Assembly: GCA_034770075.1 (NCBI GenBank)
Contig: CM068377.1
Coordinates: 55,484,275-55,548,274 of the forward strand
From: Aralia elata
Lineage: Eukaryota; Streptophyta; Magnoliopsida; Apiales; Araliaceae
Length of the DNA stretch: 64,000 nucleotides
Direction of reading: 5' to 3'
A program made the translations under genes and the position numbers. Numbering within the stretch: the stretch's first letter is position 1; every line of letters begins with the position of its first letter. This document shows, piece by piece, positions 11,127 to 21,755 of this stretch. The notes under the pieces were generated by a model. The model was not told where the DNA came from and did not search any database. It saw nothing but the letters and a program-made list of their open reading frames with translations.

Positions 11127-11330
11127 TTATAAACTACAAAGAATCAAATTAACTTCAATGATTTACAAAATTAAACTAAAATACATTGATTTACAAAGAA
11201 TCAAGCTAAACTACAATGATATAACTTACAAACTACAAAGAATAAAGATAACTTCAATGATTTACAAAACTAAAGTAAAATACATTGATTTACAAAGAAT
11301 CAAGCTAAACTACAATGATTTATATAAAAT
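11127..11330. repeat. ~103-bp tandem duplication inside the CACTA
   Basis: aaactacaaagaat.aa..taacttcaatgatttacaaaa is found at about 11129 and 11232, followed in both by aaaatacattgatttacaaa. Non-coding, AT-rich. Confidence 0.7.
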
Positions 11331-11639
11331 CAAGCAACTATACAATATTTTACAAAACATCTAAGTAAATGCTATACAAAAAAATCAACCTAAACTAGTA
11401 GTACCACCACTGTGAGGAGAATCATTGGGCAGGGGTCGACGTTGCTGCTCTGGTGTCTGAAAATCATTGCCATCATCCCTTTGGTCGCAATCAGCATCGC
11501 CATCCTACTCAGTATCACCATCTTGCTCGGCATCGCCACCCTGTTCATACAATTAAAAATATAACTCATTAGTCTGTATGAGAGAATTAAAGAGACAACT
11601 AAATGAAAATTAAATAACATGCATAATAATTAACTTAAA

Positions 11640-12830
11640 ATGAATAGAATACCTGAGTAGTCGGAGGCTGACTCAGCATCGGCCCAAAAGCCTCCGAGAG
11701 TAGGGTAACCACCATTTGGACCACCTCGTCATGTATTGTGACGAACTGCTCCGGAGGCCCCTGCTGCAATGTCCTGAGCAAGCTGGTAAAGGCGAGCACG
11801 ACTAAGTAGGTCTTGACGACGAAATATCGGATCCGTACCAAACGTCTCTGACACCGTTGTCATAACCCTCTGGAACAGCTCGTCGTCTAAGCCAGTGCCC
11901 GTATGAGATGGCCCAATAGGTTCTCTCGGACGCTAACGCTGACTAGAGCTTGCAAAAATAAATATAATATTACTAATAATAATTTATATTATTTTATAAA
12001 TTATGATATAACAAAAAACATACTAAATATAAATACCTCTAAGTAGTGTATACGCCGGTACCCTCGGCAGACCCAACACTCGATACCTGCTGGTATTACT
12101 ACTAGGGAGATCCTGAGACGCGACCCATAAACTCAGCTCCTCATCCTGAGATAAGCGAATCTCGGGTGGAGGGATGGTAGAATCTAAAGGCTCAGAATGC
12201 CCCCTAGCATCCCGCAACTCAACTACACGCTGGTCCCGAAGCTTCACAAATTGGTTCTGTAATTTATTTTGTATATGTGAGTTAATTAAATCATTTTAGT
12301 AACTACCTAATATTAATAATTACTAAAAATTGAGATTAGTCTTACCCGTATAACTAATGCTGCAAGAGACATAGTAGAGTCCTTTGGCGTGTGAGCTTTA
12401 TCCCGGAACTTGACCATGGTGGGAGGTCGGCCCAAGCTCGCCCGTATGGCCTAATAAATACATTCATATGACTTAGATGAGTATGCAGATGACAATTGAA
12501 TAACTAAACAACTAAATACAGAAATTTACCGAATTCACCTCCTCAAATGATTGTGAGCCAGTAGTGTGTTCGACTTAGAGCTGGCCACGATTTTTCTTCA
12601 TCTGCTCAGACTTCTTCTTGAAGTCGTCAGTATCCTAGTGCATATGCATGGCCTCTCATGCTGCATTTGAGACTATCTGAGACTGATGATCTTATATCAT
12701 AGTCCCGGGCTGGTCTGTAACTACCCGAGCGGCCCTCTGTCTCATCTCGTACAGCCATCTGGCGTAATTCTTCACGATATATGCAATAATAACACTGTCA
12801 CTGGCTGGCTGAGAGATACCCTCCTCATAT
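11640..12830 (-). pseudogene. CACTA second protein, Transposase_24-like (decayed)
   Basis: Pieces read on the minus strand in order: YARWLYEMRQRAARV (about 12720-12800), then an A-EAMHMH-DTDDFKKKSEQ segment whose two tryptophans are stops, MKKNRGQL, HTTGSQSFEEV, RASLGRPPTMVKF, and later SQDEELSLWVAS with a VLGLP element. This order (xFxKRS..NKxNR, then TGGSxSF, then a GLG-like motif) is that of the Ptta/En/Spm Transposase_24 protein encoded at the 3' side of plant CACTA elements. Introns probably separate some pieces. At least three in-frame stops make it non-functional. Confidence 0.7.
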
Positions 12831-13231
12831 CTAAAATAAATCTATAAAAAATGATAACTTATCAGAAAAAATTAATTAATGTGTAACTACTATGCATGTA
12901 TAATTGAGTAATTTAAGTAAATTAACTTACGTGAAACTCGTGCAGCACAGTCTCCATAAAGGAGGCATTGTACTGCGTGTACTGGCTGAAGCACATGCAG
13001 CCAGTCAAGATGTGCATTAGACATATGGCATGTATGGTTGTCTTAGCCACTAGGTCCAATATACCACAATAAAAATAAAACAATATTGTGTTATGTTAAT
13101 TATGTTATCAAATAAATTATATTAATTTAACTTATTTCTTATTCTCTAACACTTACTATGCAGAATCGACATCCACACGGACTTTAAGTTAAACTGCTGG
13201 CAGACAACTAAATATACAGGTTAGTCCCTCG

Positions 13232-13236
13232 GTGAC
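13232..13236. repeat. Target site duplication gtgac (left)
   Basis: gtgac sits directly left of the LTR start and is repeated at 18693-18697 directly right of the second LTR. Confidence 0.92.
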
Positions 13237-14753
13237 TGTTGTCCGATTTATATAATGACAATTACGTGCAAGTATACACGGTCAATCAAGTAATAAAGAA
13301 GTAAGAAGGATGTCGAACCCACAGGGAACAGTTACTAACAATTATTCTAATTATCAATTTACTACCAATTCAATTTAATTTAAACGGTCACCAATGTTGT
13401 TTTTGAGAATAGATTAATTTAAAACTAAAATTAAACTAAACTAACAAGAATTAATTACCAGATGTATTAAAGTATAGGAATACAACTTCCCCAATTGCGT
13501 TGCAATAATCGCCTTATCCAATTTCCACTTTATTAATTCAATGAATTGTTAACTAGGATTGCCTATCAATTTATTAACATCTTTCAATGATTAACAAAAA
13601 GACCTATTCCAGTTATATTGCTATTTTCATGCAAGACACTTAAAATAGATTCATTAAGCACAAACTCCTAACAAAGTTACACATGGCATATAAGTACTTT
13701 CGTCTCATACACTATTTTGTTATCCTTATCAAGAATCAACAAATTCATGCGTTATCACATCCAGATCTAATCATAGATTTCCTCTTTCAATTCCATCTAA
13801 GATATCAGATTAATTACTAGCTAGACAATTAATAAATAAACACAAGATATGACAAACAACTCAATTAGAATCAACAAGTGAAAATATGGATAAATAAGTT
13901 AAAGCATCACAAAAGGTTTCATTGAATTCCTAATTAATAGTTTAGTTCATGATCCTAATAAAACCATCATCTCGAATAATAAGAACATTCAAAGTTACAG
14001 ATAAAGAAAATAAAGAGAAGAAGAAAAACTCTTGTGAGAATCTTTAATCTCCTTAGTCTTCAATGTCTGACTTTTCTTGCTCCCCAATCCAATCTTCAAG
14101 CCTCCATGTTAGATAATCAAGCCTTATCGTCCAAAGTCCCTTAAATCCAAGTTATAATCAAGTATTTATAGGCCCAAGAGAAACCCTAGTACATAAGGTA
14201 AGTTAAAATCCTTTTCTAAGTCAACTTCTGCATTATAGAAACCAAATCAGCATCAAATTCGTCAGATCAGCGTGCGCCGCGCCACCTTCCTTTGTAAACT
14301 GGCGCGCCCCGCGCTACGTATGCAGATTTTCAACCCAGTATGGCGCGGCCCGCGCCGGTTATAGGCCAAAATTGGCGCGCCCCGCGCTGGTCATTTTTCT
14401 GCTGCGACGTCCCTTGGTAAAACGGCCATAACTTTTGATCCGAGAAGAGTTACGGGACGTACAACCTATCAAAACGAAGCTCTCGACGAGATCTACAACT
14501 TTGATTCTTTAAGAATTGAGAGATTCGGGCTGGATCAAGGTCAAAATTGGGCTCTAAGTGGATGCTATGCAAATTCAACATGAAAACTTCAACCTTTGAT
14601 CTCTTTTCGATTCCAATTATCTATTTTTGCCCCTCCTTAGCCTTTCCTACACAATAAATATAAATATATCAAAAGTAACATAAAAACACTCAAGTATAAA
14701 CAATATTTCAAGATAAAGAATACCAGATTCGTAAGTATTAAACCCATTTATCA
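13237..14753 (-). repeat. Athila-like 3' LTR
   Basis: TATA-like CTATAAATAC on the minus strand near 14165-14175. Upstream of it (14270-14400) lies a GC-rich block of repeated ggcgcgccccgcgc-type words. The same features recur in the other LTR at 18200-18340. Confidence 0.9.
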
Positions 14754-16091
14754 AATACCCCCAAACTTGAACCTTTGCTTGTCCTCAAGCAAAACACTAA
14801 GAACAAAACTAAAAAAAAAAAAAAAAAAAAAAAAAACTATAAAACTATGACTCTAACAATTAACTACTCAAACAATGAATTAATACGAAGTTGAACAATG
14901 GCCTCAAAAAAATTTAAACAATAACTCACAAAATTTTTTAAAAACATGCAAAGCTTAAAATTTCAACCTATTCATCAGTTTCACATCTATTCGTGACCCT
15001 TAAAGTGTGTGTGTGTATATCCAAATATTCAACTAGTCATAATTCACATAAGATCATGAAATCAAATGCTCATAAAATAATTCAAATCAACTCTATAAAC
15101 TTATTTTTCACATCAAACTCCACTAATGAAGGCAACACATAATTTTAGAGGATCAAAAAGGATATTTTAACATTTAAGCACACATGAACCCTTCCCAAGT
15201 ATTTCAAACACAATATTTTTTTCTTCTTTTTAGTGAGTGCATTTTATGCTCCATCTCACTCTCTTTTGAACGAGTGCGTTTTACGCTCCATCTCGCTTTC
15301 TCTCCCACGAGTGCGTTTTACGCTCCATCTCAGCCCACCACATGATCCACTTTTTTCACTCGGGAAGGTTCAAAATTTCAAAAACACTTCAAGATTTCCC
15401 CCAAACTTATATTAAGGCCTAAACTTCGCTTCAAACGATGCTTAAATAAGATTACAGAGTTTCAATGATATCTTCCACAAGCATTTAACCAAAAAAAAAA
15501 AAAATTTAAGCCCCAACTAGCTAACCAAATGGATATGTGCGTATAAGTATCAAAAGGTCACAAAAAGTGTTAAACTAGCTAAAAAGTGAAAACGTAAACT
15601 AAGCATGCTTCTTAATTTCTCAAGAGTTAGACATTAAACTCATTTTTTCCTTTTATCATCGGCCATCATCAATTAGAATCAATCCATTGTTCATCTATCC
15701 TAAAAACATACTATCTAACATGCAAACCTAATAAACTAAAATAAATAAAACAAAATAAGACCACACCCCCAAACTTAAACTAGACATTGACCTCAATGGC
15801 TAAAATAGGAAAAAGTAAAGTAGAGGACTTCCCTGAAAATATAGCAATCTTCCTCCTTGTCTGCTAAGTCTGAAGAATAGGCTAGGCACATTGGAATAAA
15901 TAAGGCATTGCACTTGACTTGGACTTGAATAACCTGTAAACACCATAGAAGCAAGTTTATTAAATCCTAATAAATGCAAATTTATTAACTACTATAAAAC
16001 TTAATAAAAAAAAACTAAAACTAAAAATTAAATTTGGGTTGCCTCCCAATAAGCGCTTGGTTTATAGTCGTCAGCCCGACTTCACCATATA
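14754..16091. other. Non-coding 3' interior of the Athila-like element
   Basis: Polypurine tract at 14754-14766, a long poly(A) run at about 14809-14836 and a 37-bp unit repeated three times (gagtgc.ttttacgctccatctc at 15235, 15272 and 15309). The small ORF over that repeat is repeat-derived. No pol domain is recognisable. Confidence 0.75.
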
Positions 16092-17036
16092 TTATCCAAT
16101 TCCCCTTCGAAAATTGAGGAACCCTCCATCCATCAGTAGTAATGTAACTTTTGAGGGCTTCTCTTGAGTAAGGGTCATTTTTTCAAGTTCACCTAGCTGG
16201 TTACTCTTGGATAAAAACTCTTTTATGAGCTGCAAATAGCTAGGCGTTTGCTCTATTGTGTATATGATTGGAATATTGAATTCAAGCTTCTTAAATACAA
16301 CTGGATCTTCATCCATCTTCTTATCCCACCATGGCTCAAAAAATATACTAGCTCGCATGTCACATAGAGCTTTGCCGATGACATGACTACCAATTTGGCA
16401 TGAGATTGCAAAACTACTCGGATCCGTGAGCTTTAATGGAGAAGGCACATGAGGCACTATCAAAATTGGCTCATCTGCGTTGGAACTCAAGGCTAGATCT
16501 TCCTCGGCTATATTTTTCTGATTCCCACTTGTCTCCTCCATATCAGCATCCATGACTATTGGCTCGCGTGCTCCATCAATTTTAGAAACTATGTTACTTG
16601 GCAATTCACCTTGAGGGCGATTGTTAACGGCATTGACCAACTGCCCCAACTGATTCTCTATATTTCTAAGAGTCACTTCATGATTGTTTTTCCATGTCTC
16701 ATTCTCTTTTATGTACTTAATCAGAAGCTCCTCCAAATCTGATTTCTTTTCCTGTTGTGGGTGTGGTTGTTGGCCAGAAAAATTCGAATGATACTCCCAA
16801 TCCTGTTGATAGTTGTTGGGATAGGCATAATTGTTGGAGTAGTCACCGAAGTTGCCACCGTACTGAATTGACTCGAAACTGATGGTGCATTGATGACTCG
16901 GATGTGGTCCAACACAATAATCACAAATCTCCGAAAGTGTATCCATCTGTGCTGACAACTCATCGAGTTCGTATATCCCTATCGCGTTTGGCTGAGTCAT
17001 GCTCGTGTAAGGCCATTGATAATTATAATGAGCCAT
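16092..17036 (-). CDS. Truncated gag/protease protein of Athila-like element, 314 aa
   Basis: Open frame from MAHYNYQWPYTS to the stop at 16092. About residue 38-50 holds a zinc-knuckle-like CDYCVGPHPSHQC. Then comes an N/Y/Q-rich linker (NNYAYPNNYQQDW), a short region with LRNIENQLGQLVNAV (typical of the gag C terminus in Athila/Tat relatives) and near residue 210-230 SFAISCQIGSHVIGKALCD, which corresponds to the strand before the retroviral-type protease active site. Where relatives have DLGAS this protein has DMRAS, so the conserved D and S remain but the motif is altered. The N-terminal gag half and all of pol are absent. The frame is open in a very young element, so it may still be translated; function unknown. 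Confidence 0.7.
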   Translation of the reverse strand: MAHYNYQWPYTSMTQPNAIGIYELDELSAQMDTLSEICDYCVGPHPSHQCTISFESIQYGGNFGDYSNNYAYPNNYQQDWEYHSNFSGQQPHPQQEKKSDLEELLIKYIKENETWKNNHEVTLRNIENQLGQLVNAVNNRPQGELPSNIVSKIDGAREPIVMDADMEETSGNQKNIAEEDLALSSNADEPILIVPHVPSPLKLTDPSSFAISCQIGSHVIGKALCDMRASIFFEPWWDKKMDEDPVVFKKLEFNIPIIYTIEQTPSYLQLIKEFLSKSNQLGELEKMTLTQEKPSKVTLLLMDGGFLNFRRGIG

Positions 17037-17151
17037 GATGTACCTCGCAAAGACGAAGAAAGAAAAAAAAAGAATTAAAACAAAAAGGAAAAAAATGTTT
17101 AAATAAACTAAATTGATAAAAACTAATAATAAAAATTATTATTAGAACCGT

Positions 17152-17169
17152 TCCCCGGCAACGGCGCCA
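17152..17169 (-). other. Primer-binding site (tRNA-Asp)
   Basis: Plus strand tccccggcaacggcgcca matches the 3' end of plant tRNA-Asp, so the minus-strand RNA would anneal to it. It is six bases from the LTR end, as in Athila/Tat-type elements. Confidence 0.85.
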
Positions 17170-17175
17170 AAAACT

Positions 17176-18692
17176 TGTTGTCCGATTTATATAATGACAA
17201 TTACGTGCAAGTATACACGGTCAATTAAGTAATAAAGAAGTAAGAAGGATGTCGAACCCACAGGGAACAGTTACTAACAATTATTCTAATTATCAATTTA
17301 CTACCAATTCAATTTAATTTAAACGGTCACCAATGTTGTTTTTGAGAATAGATTAATTTAAAACTAAAATTAAACTAAACTAACAAGAATTAATTACCAG
17401 ATGTATTAAAGTATAGGAATACAACTTCCCCAATTGCGTTGCAATAATCGCCTTATCCAATTTCCACTTTATTAATTCAATGAATTGTTAACTAGGATTG
17501 CCTATCAATTTATTAACATCTTTCAATGATTAACAAAAAGACCTATTCCAGTTATATTGCTATTTTCATGCAAGACACTTAAAATAGATTCATTAAGCAC
17601 AAACTCCTAACAAAGTTACACATGGCATATAAGTACTTTCGTCTCATACACTATTTTGTTATCCTTATCAAGAATCAACAAATTCATGCGTTATCACATC
17701 CAGATCTAATCATAGATTTCCTCTTTCAATTCCATCAAAGATATCAGATTAATTGCTAGCTAGACAATTAATAAATAAACACAAGATATGACAAACAACT
17801 CAATTAGAATCAACAAGTGAAAATATGGATAAATAAGTTAAAGCATCACAAAAGGTTTCATTGAATTCCTAATTAATAGTTTAGTTCATGATCCTAATAA
17901 AACCATCATCTCGAATAATAAGAACATTCAAAGTTACAGATAAAGAAAATAAAGAGAAGAAGAAAAACTCTTGTGAGAATCTTTAATCTCCTTAGTCTTC
18001 AATGTCTGACTTTTCTTGCTCCCCAATCCAATCTTCAAGCCTCCATGTTAGATAATCAAGCCTTATCGTCCAAAGTCCCTTAAATCCAAGTTATAATCAA
18101 GTATTTATAGGCCCAAGAGAAACCCTAGTACATAAGGTAAGTTAAAATCCTTTTCTAAGTCAACTTCTGCATTATAGAAACCAAATCAGCATCAAATTCG
18201 TCAGATCAGCGTGCGCCGCGCCACCTTCCTTTGTAAACTGGCGCGCCCCGCGCTACGTATGCAGATTTTCAACCCAGTATGGCGCGGCCCGCGCCGGTTA
18301 TAGGCCAAAATTGGCGCGCCCCGCGCTGGTCATTTTTCTGCTGCGACGTCCCTTGGTAAAACGGCCATAACTTTTGATCCGAGAAGAGTTACGGGACGTG
18401 CAACCTATCAAAACGAAGCTCTCGACGAGATCTACAACTTTGATTCTTTAAGAATTGAGAGATTCGGGCTGGATCAAGGTCAAAATTGGGCTCTAAGTGG
18501 ATGCTATGCAAATTCAACATGAAAACTTCAACCTTTGATCTCTTTTCGATTCCAATTATCTATTTTTGCCCCTCCTTAGCCTTTCCTACACAATAAATAT
18601 AAATATATCAAAAGTAACATAAAAACACTCAAGTATAAACAATATTTCAAGATAAAGAATACCAGATTCGTAAGTATTAAACCCATTTATCA
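17176..18692 (-). repeat. Athila-like 5' LTR
   Basis: Same length and nearly the same sequence as 13237-14753. Differences seen by eye: c/t in gtcaat(c/t)aagt, t/a in ccatc(t/a)aaga, a/g in aatt(a/g)ctagc, a/g in ggacgt(a/g)caacc. Confidence 0.9.
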
Positions 18693-18966
18693 GTGACGTA
18701 GATGACTAGTGTGACGTCCCCAAAATTGGTCCACACAACTCATTTTGAATCGCCAAAATACATACGACAAACACAAATTTTCTCACCAAAATCAATTGTT
18801 AAAATGTCGTAAACACATAACAATACACATATATCTTAATGTGTCACATATAGTATGACAATATTCAGACCCAAATTAAGTCCTCAATACAATCATTGTC
18901 GCACTATTTTACAATAGACTGGAGATTTCAACAGCTACCAACTCCGACCATCATTCAATTCTCCTG

Positions 18967-19240
18967 TTAAATTGTTTATCTTTGCACTACAGGCCAAAGA
19001 TATTCAATTGTAACATCAATGGTCATGCCAATCAAAAGTCCATCTTTGCACTACAAGCCAAAGATATTCAACTGTAACACCAATGGTCATGCCAATCAAC
19101 AGTCCATCTTTGCACTACGGGCCAAAGATATTCAACTATAACACCGCTGGTTATGGTCATACTAGTTTACAGCCTTTGGTCATAATCATACCAGTCAACA
19201 CCTCTTTTTGCACTCAGGCCAAAGAGAAAATTCACCACAA
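18967..19240. repeat. 64-bp tandem repeat in chromovirus LTR
   Basis: Units contain atctttgcactac.ggccaaa and gtcatgccaatcaa with a period of 64 bp (for example 19022 and 19086). The matching array in the other LTR is at about 22400-22650 (22451, 22515). Confidence 0.8.
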
Positions 19241-20329
19241 TGATTATAACAATGATATAATGAATGAACAGAATAATCATAATAATAAAATAAAGAATAA
19301 TCATTAGAGATTTGCAATTTAATTTTACTCAGAGTCCAATAATGTCTAAATTGTCAACACGATATCCAGAAAATCGAGTTGAGTTCTTGATTGAATATAA
19401 AATTTAAGAAAATATAAGCCTCGCATTTTTAAAATTACAATTAAAATTTAATAGTAAAATTCAGGTAAAAATATTAGATGAAGCACAAACTATTAAAGAT
19501 ATTTTAATCATTTTCAGGAATTCTCACCATTTAATGATAAGGCTGGAAACGACTAATAACGTCTTACCATAAATTGAGGAGTATGAAAGAAAATGATATC
19601 CTTACGAGTATGAAAAAATGATATTTCATACGAGTATAAAAAAAATAATATCACTTATGAGTATCAAAGAATGATAACTCCTTATAATATGAATGAAATG
19701 ATAACCCTTTACCTAATTTAATAGCCGAAATAAATATTTTCATGTTCGTCTTTGTAGCAGTAAAGAATTTGACTTTTGGTTCTTCTAGAGTTTTCAAAAT
19801 CTCTTTATGTGTTGATAAAATTGTAGCTCTCAAAAAGATACACGAAATAGACTCAAGAATCACTCCATTCGGAGTTAATATGACTAAATTATAAATTTTC
19901 AAAACTAGAGCTGAAAATAGTGACAAAAATCAGGACATGTTATGATTTTTAGCATTTTAAGACACGAAGATGACATCAGATGGCTTTCCTTTCCTTTTAA
20001 AGTTGTAGAGGACCAAAAACTAATGAAAATAGATTTTGGAATCACTCAATTCCGATAAAGGATAAATTACTACGATTTTTCTAAAATGCTGTTGTACATA
20101 AGAAAATTTCATTCGGGAATTCAAAGAAGAATGCAACAAAGACTTAGCTTGGAATGACTTGAAATACAAATGTAGTACTCTAGATGATATTTACTAATAC
20201 TTGAAGTAGCCTAGCATACTTAGAGAGAAACTTACAATAAGAAATTTTTAGAGAGTGAAAGAAAATGTAGTAAGGAAGTTGTGAATTTCCTTATGCTAAG
20301 CCCCCTATTTATAGCAAAATTTAACCAAT

Positions 20330-20560
20330 ATCTACCACACATCAATTATCACACTTTAATCTATATCATCTATCCATTTTTTCTTTAATCTATATCATCC
20401 ATCCATTTTTTCTTCAATCTATATCATCCATCCATTATCAAAAAAGATTAATCCATTATAAAAAAAAAATTCATTATCAAAAAGATAACTCCATTATTAA
20501 AAAGAAGAATCTATTATCAAAAAGAGAAATCCATTATCAAAAATTATTATTATTAATATA
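20330..20560. repeat. Short AT-rich tandem repeats in chromovirus LTR
   Basis: First a ~28-bp unit with tctatatcatccatccatttt in three copies, then a ~22-bp unit of the type ccattatcaaaaagataa. Homologous arrays are at about 23775-24005 in the other LTR with different copy numbers. A TATA-like CTATAAATAG on the minus strand lies just left at 20305-20314. Confidence 0.7.
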
Positions 20561-20772
20561 TCCATTTTCTTTATTATTGTATTAATGTATTAATATCACA
20601 GATATTATAGAGTAGCAATTCTGGCAACCAAATCGTTCTCAGGAAAGAGGAAGCCTTTCGTATAAACGACTCGCAATTAAATAATCCATTTCTTTGACAA
20701 AACTTCTAGACATTGCCAATAATGCTAACTAATCTAATAATATCATTTCAAATAATATGATTTACTGTGCCG

Positions 20773-20998
20773 TGACAATTATTGATGAAATACTGTGCAG
20801 TTGCTACTGTGACAATTATTAAGTCAATAATGTAAAATACTATGCAATTATCACTGTAGCAATTATTGAACCAATAATATGAAATATTATACAGTAACTA
20901 TTGTGATAATTATTGAATTAATAATATGAAATGTTGTGTGACTACTATTGTAGCAATTATTAAATTAATAATCAGAAATATTGTGCAATACTGTGTAC
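20773..20998. repeat. 47-bp tandem repeat in chromovirus LTR
   Basis: Four to five units starting gt(g/a).(c/t)aattatt and ending in act(g/a)t, with taataatatgaaat in the middle. The other LTR has the same array at about 24230-24450. Confidence 0.75.
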
Positions 20999-21391
20999 TA
21001 TTGTGGAGTACCGCATACTACTGTGGAATAATACATGTTATTGTTCTATTATTACCGGGTATTTCAACAGTTAACGGTAAAAGTTTTGCCGCCAATTTTA
21101 AAAAGTTATCTTTTTTTATATTCGAGAGTTATTCCGTTATGGGGCCCACCAATGATTAGTTATTTCGACGCCATGGTACTTTACCAAATATAATATTCTC
21201 CGACATAACGAATATTTTTCGACAAAAGGAATATTACCCGACAGAACGAATATTTCCCGACATACCTTTTTATAATATAATTTGCACATCTCACCCGTAA
21301 CTTTATTATTTTATCAATTTAACACCTTACTATTTAGAATAATAATTATAAGAAAATTAAATTCTCTTTATTAAAAATTCGGAGTCTTACA

Positions 21392-21755
21392 ATCTCCCCT
21401 CCTTATGAAATTTCGTCCTCGAAATTTACGTACGTACTTGGCATTCCAAAGAGATATATAAGGATACTTTGCTTTTATTTTAGATTCTAGCTTCTATGTC
21501 ATTTCCTTTGTATCATAATTGCTCCATTGCTCATCTCCTGGTTTTCAAATATCATTTTTAAATGCGGCCACAAAACAAAAGGTTAGTTAAAGAAATTGAT
21601 ATATCATATTTTGTCCCTATATCCAAACTGACTAATTGAATAACAGAGTTATAACTTAGGTAGGACACGCTAGCGAAGATTTTACTCGTTTATCCCTTCT
21701 TAATACTAATTCCATATCTCCGCCATAGACCATATCCCTAAACTCTGATACCAAC
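21392..21755 (-). pseudogene. Interior of deleted chromovirus with chromodomain tail
   Basis: On the minus strand, about 21545 down to 21430, the reading QWSNYDTKEMT, stop, KLESKIKAKYPY matches the C-terminal end of a Tekay-type chromodomain (normally ..TWE..), with tryptophan changed to TAG. It is followed by a polypurine tract (rc AAGGAGGGGAGAT at 21392-21404). Everything between the PBS leader and this tail, that is gag and most of pol, is deleted. Confidence 0.7.

Larger units (their letters stand above)
10568..13236 (-). mobile_element. CACTA (En/Spm) transposon, 3' part
   Basis: The end at 10568 reads CACTATAAGAAAAAAG, matching CACTA termini. The next 370 bp hold many subterminal motifs of the type (t)tccgacgaaa / tcgacggaa / gtcggaaat in both orientations, the expected transposase binding sites. 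The coding remnants inside are on the minus strand, so this is the 3' end. The element is broken at 13232-13236 by a retrotransposon and resumes at 18698 and 24532. Confidence 0.85.
13237..18692 (-). mobile_element. Non-autonomous Athila-like LTR retrotransposon, complete
   Basis: Two LTRs of 1517 bp (13237-14753, 17176-18692), both TGTTGTCC..TTATCA, flanked by gtgac. By eye they differ at about four positions. On the minus strand a primer-binding site complementary to the 3' end of tRNA-Asp (17152-17169) follows the 5' LTR, and a polypurine tract (rc AAGTTTGGGGGTATT) precedes the 3' LTR at 14754. The 2.4-kb interior encodes only a gag/protease remnant; there is no RT, RNase H or integrase, so it must move with enzymes from a relative. 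It is inserted in the CACTA element. Confidence 0.92.

Noticed and set aside
15233..15415. 60-aa ORF in the Athila-like interior
   Set aside because: Made of the 37-bp triple repeat; wrong strand for the element.
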